Of a stretch of DNA of 64,000 bases, positions 61,849 to 64,000 are shown piece by piece. Where the stretch lies: NCBI RefSeq assembly GCF_000003815.2, contig NC_049993.1, positions 15,657,148-15,721,147 on the forward strand. Reading direction: 5' to 3'. Position numbers and translations under genes: made by a program. Each line of letters begins with the position of its first letter. Position 1 is the stretch's first letter. The notes beneath the pieces were generated by a model that saw nothing but the letters and a program-made list of their open reading frames with translations, ran no database searches and had not been told where the DNA came from. The stretch comes from Branchiostoma floridae (taxonomy: Eukaryota > Chordata > Leptocardii > Amphioxiformes > Branchiostomatidae).

Positions 61849-64000
61849 TCATAGACTGACAAGAGTGTCTCTGAGTTGTTCGGTACTGTGCATAGCTGAG
61901 TGGTACCAGAAGTTGTAGACTCCGGCCTTCATTTTCTCGGCCACGGCGAGGACCGTACAGAAGTCGCCCTCCAGTTTGAGTGACAGGTCGTTCCTGATCC
62001 TCTTCAGACTGGAAATCTTCAGAGGCTGCTGCCCTCTCTCCCTGCAAAGGCAGAGGGAAATGCAATGCTTGCCAACAACTGTTTGCTATTACTGTAAATG
62101 CAGAAACTTTTGCGGTAGTTTAATGTTCGCGACTTTTAAAACCACTGCAAACATTTTTCCATTGCAGCAAGATACTACAGTGCATGGCGCTACGGCAAAC
62201 TTAAAACCACTGCCAAAAGTCCTTTTTCACGTTACTGGGAAATTAAATCCCCGCGAACTTAGATGCATTTACAGTATTCTAAAACGTAATTTTATCTGAG
62301 ACGGTACTGTGCATCAGTGGCCCCCGCCAAAAGTTCTACATAGTTTTTTTATGTGGTACCGGATGTGCTCTCGAAACCAGGTTCACTTACGTCTCTGTTT
62401 CCAGGTACTTGATGAGGGCGAGGGCCTTTCGCTCCAACATACGACAGAAGTTCTCGATGTACGCCTCACGTACGCCACAGGATGGGTGGAGCTGGAACAC
62501 CTGGGAAATAAAGGAACACATACATGAGTGAAACGCCTAAAAAATAACAGAACACATACATGGGTGGAACATATATGAGTGGTACACCTGAGCGATAAAG
62601 GAACACATACATGAGTGGCAAACCTGGGAGATAAAGAAATGCACACATGGGTAGAACACCTGGGAAATAAAAGAACACATACATGGGTGGAACATATATG
62701 AGTGGAACACCTGAGAGATAAAGGAACACATACATGAGTGGCAAACCTGGGAGATAAAGAAATGCACACATGGATAGAACACCTGGGAAATAAAAGAACA
62801 CATACATGGGTGGAACATATATGAGTGGAACACCTGAGAGATAAAGGAACACATACATGAGTGGCAAACCTGGGAGATAAAGAAATGCACACATGGGTAG
62901 AACACCTGAGAGATAACAGAACACATACATGGGTTGAACATATATTTATATGAGTGGTACACCTGAGCGATAAAGGAACACATACATGAGTGGCAAACCT
63001 GGGAGATAAAGAAATGCACACATGGGTAGAACACCTGGGAAATAAAAGAACACATACATGGGTGGAACATATATGAGTGGTACACCTGAGCGATAAAGGA
63101 ACACATACATGAGTGGCAAACCTGGGAGATAAAGAAATGCACACATGGGTAGAACACCTGGGAAATAAAAGTACACATACATGGGTGGAACATATATGAG
63201 TGGTACGCCTAAGCAATAAAGGAACACATACATGAGTGGCAAACCTGGGAGATAAAGAAATGCACACATGGGTAGAACACCTGGGAAATAAAAGAACACA
63301 TACATGGGTGGAACATATATGAGTGGTACGCCTAACCGATAAAGGAACACATACATGAGTGGCAAACTAGGAAAATAAAGATACACATGGGTAGAACACC
63401 TGAGAGATAACAGAACACATACGTGGGTGAAACATACATGTATATGAGTGGAACACCTGAGAGATAAAGGGACGCATACATGAGTGGCAAACTTGGAAGA
63501 TAAAGATACACATGGGTGGAACACCTGAGAGACAATAGAACACAAACATGGGTGGAACATATATAAGTGGAACACCTGAGAGATAAAGGAACACATACAA
63601 AGATGGTTTGACACACCTGGATAAAAGAACACATACTAATGGATATGGAGCACTTTTTAGGGAACACATATGTGAGTGCAAATGGAACACTTGGGAGATA
63701 CATGTAAAGATCAACAAACATATGTGAGAATGTTTACTCTATTTCTACAATCGTATACAAGTATAACAGTGCCTAGCCTTATGACTAATGATGCATTCTA
63801 CACTGTGTTTTCCATGTTTAATTCGCCTAGAAATCCTATTATTTTTCAGCATAAGTCTTATTTTTGGATCACTTGTATCACCGCTGAAAACAAAACATGA
63901 GAGAAAACCAAAGTATGATGCATGAAACAATTGCTTACCTCTGCCAGAAATGTTTGAACAAAGGACTCATCTGTATCCACAAGCTCAAATACACTCCTGG
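61849..64000 (-). CDS. 3' end of an unrecognised gene, last three exons (partial)
   Basis: Exon 63939-64000 continues beyond the window: VFELVDTDESFVQTFLAE, donor GAG|GTAAGC. Exon 62391-62500: acceptor TTTCCCAG|GTG, VFQLHPSCGVREAYIENF, RKALALIKYLETE, donor AC|GTAAGT, phase 2. Last exon 61849-62041: acceptor TTTGCAG|G, KISSLKRIRNDLSLKLEG, FCTVLAVAEKMKAGVYNF, then TGA at 61849. About 121 residues, all phases compatible, GC-rich coding against AT-rich introns. The protein is helical and soluble-looking; I do not recognise the family. Confidence 0.8.
62091..62275. mobile_element. MITE in the last intron of the partial gene
   Basis: A 185-bp unit, ACTGTAAATGCAGAAACTTT to GATGCATTTACAGT, the same family as 54968-55179. 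A possible ATT direct repeat flanks it. Confidence 0.8.
62501..63690. repeat. 123-bp minisatellite in an intron, abutting the splice acceptor
   Basis: About nine units of 123 bp, each made of three roughly 41-bp subunits (GGAACACATACATGAGTGGC, AAATGCACACATGGGTAGAA, AACATATATGAGTGGTACAC). On the gene strand the subunits contain TTTATTTCCCAGGTGTTC or close variants, the same words as the real acceptor at 62501/62500. The long frames here (for example 62383-63267 minus) come from the repeat. Confidence 0.95.

Noticed and set aside
62383-63632. Minus-strand frames of 294, 228, 218 and 154 aa with repeated Cys-His motifs
   Set aside because: All three frames are open because the 123-bp unit is a multiple of three and stop-poor; it lies in an intron.

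Overview
The window looks like a gene-poor, repeat-rich stretch of an invertebrate deuterostome genome, most likely a lancelet (Branchiostoma). This is inferred from the kinds of genes and repeats present: expanded C2H2 zinc-finger, UGT, CYP2-type P450 and LRR-receptor genes with short exons and GT-AG introns, and abundant MITEs, SINEs and CR1/Jockey-like LINE remains. No database search was possible. Exon models below were built by hand from splice sites and reading-frame phase.

Layout. 1-3.2 kb: a broken LINE nested in an older interspersed repeat. 4.36-5.82 kb: a small LTR element with two identical 181-bp LTRs, a TGG-starting primer site, a purine tract, a TACC target duplication and no gag/pol. 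6.05-6.59 kb: first exon of a UDP-glucuronosyltransferase (UGT) pseudogene. 6.6-9.3 kb: degenerate tandem repeats and MITEs. 9.35-15.2 kb: two tandem minus-strand zinc-finger genes, and at 15.5-17.6 kb a ghost third copy split by a transposon. 17.68-17.96 kb: a UGT last exon on the plus strand with a one-base deletion. 19.2-20.0 kb: a possible two-exon 3' end of an unknown minus-strand gene. 20.4-28.1 kb: a complete seven-exon CYP2-clan cytochrome P450 (about 500 aa, plus strand).

29.7-49.4 kb: a TRPM-family ion channel on the minus strand, assembled here into 25 coding exons (about 1,130 aa, no kinase or NUDIX tail). Its 5' exons are bracketed by two near-identical inverted copies of a 1.45-kb DNA transposon, one of which sits five bases inside an intron next to a splice donor. 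A 359-base assembly gap (47167-47525) lies between exons 2 and 3. A solo LTR of the small LTR element sits in a TRPM intron with its own CACC target duplication.

51.6-55 kb: nothing gene-like. 55.2-57.1 kb: an intronless LRR type-I membrane receptor whose upstream region is a MITE. 57.6 kb: a tRNA-derived SINE. 59.9-60.6 kb: a 40-bp minisatellite. 61.8-64 kb: the last three exons of an unrecognised minus-strand gene, with three degenerate tandem copies of its last exon downstream and a 123-bp minisatellite filling its last-but-one intron up to the splice acceptor.

The intact genes (P450, TRPM channel, LRR receptor, two zinc-finger factors) do not form an evident pathway. The UGT and P450 are both detoxification families. 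The most unusual features are the miniature LTR element with non-TG/CA ends, the inverted transposon pair around the TRPM 5' exons, the altered TRPM pore filter, the minisatellite carrying repeated splice acceptors, and the conserved N-terminal domain of the zinc-finger pair.
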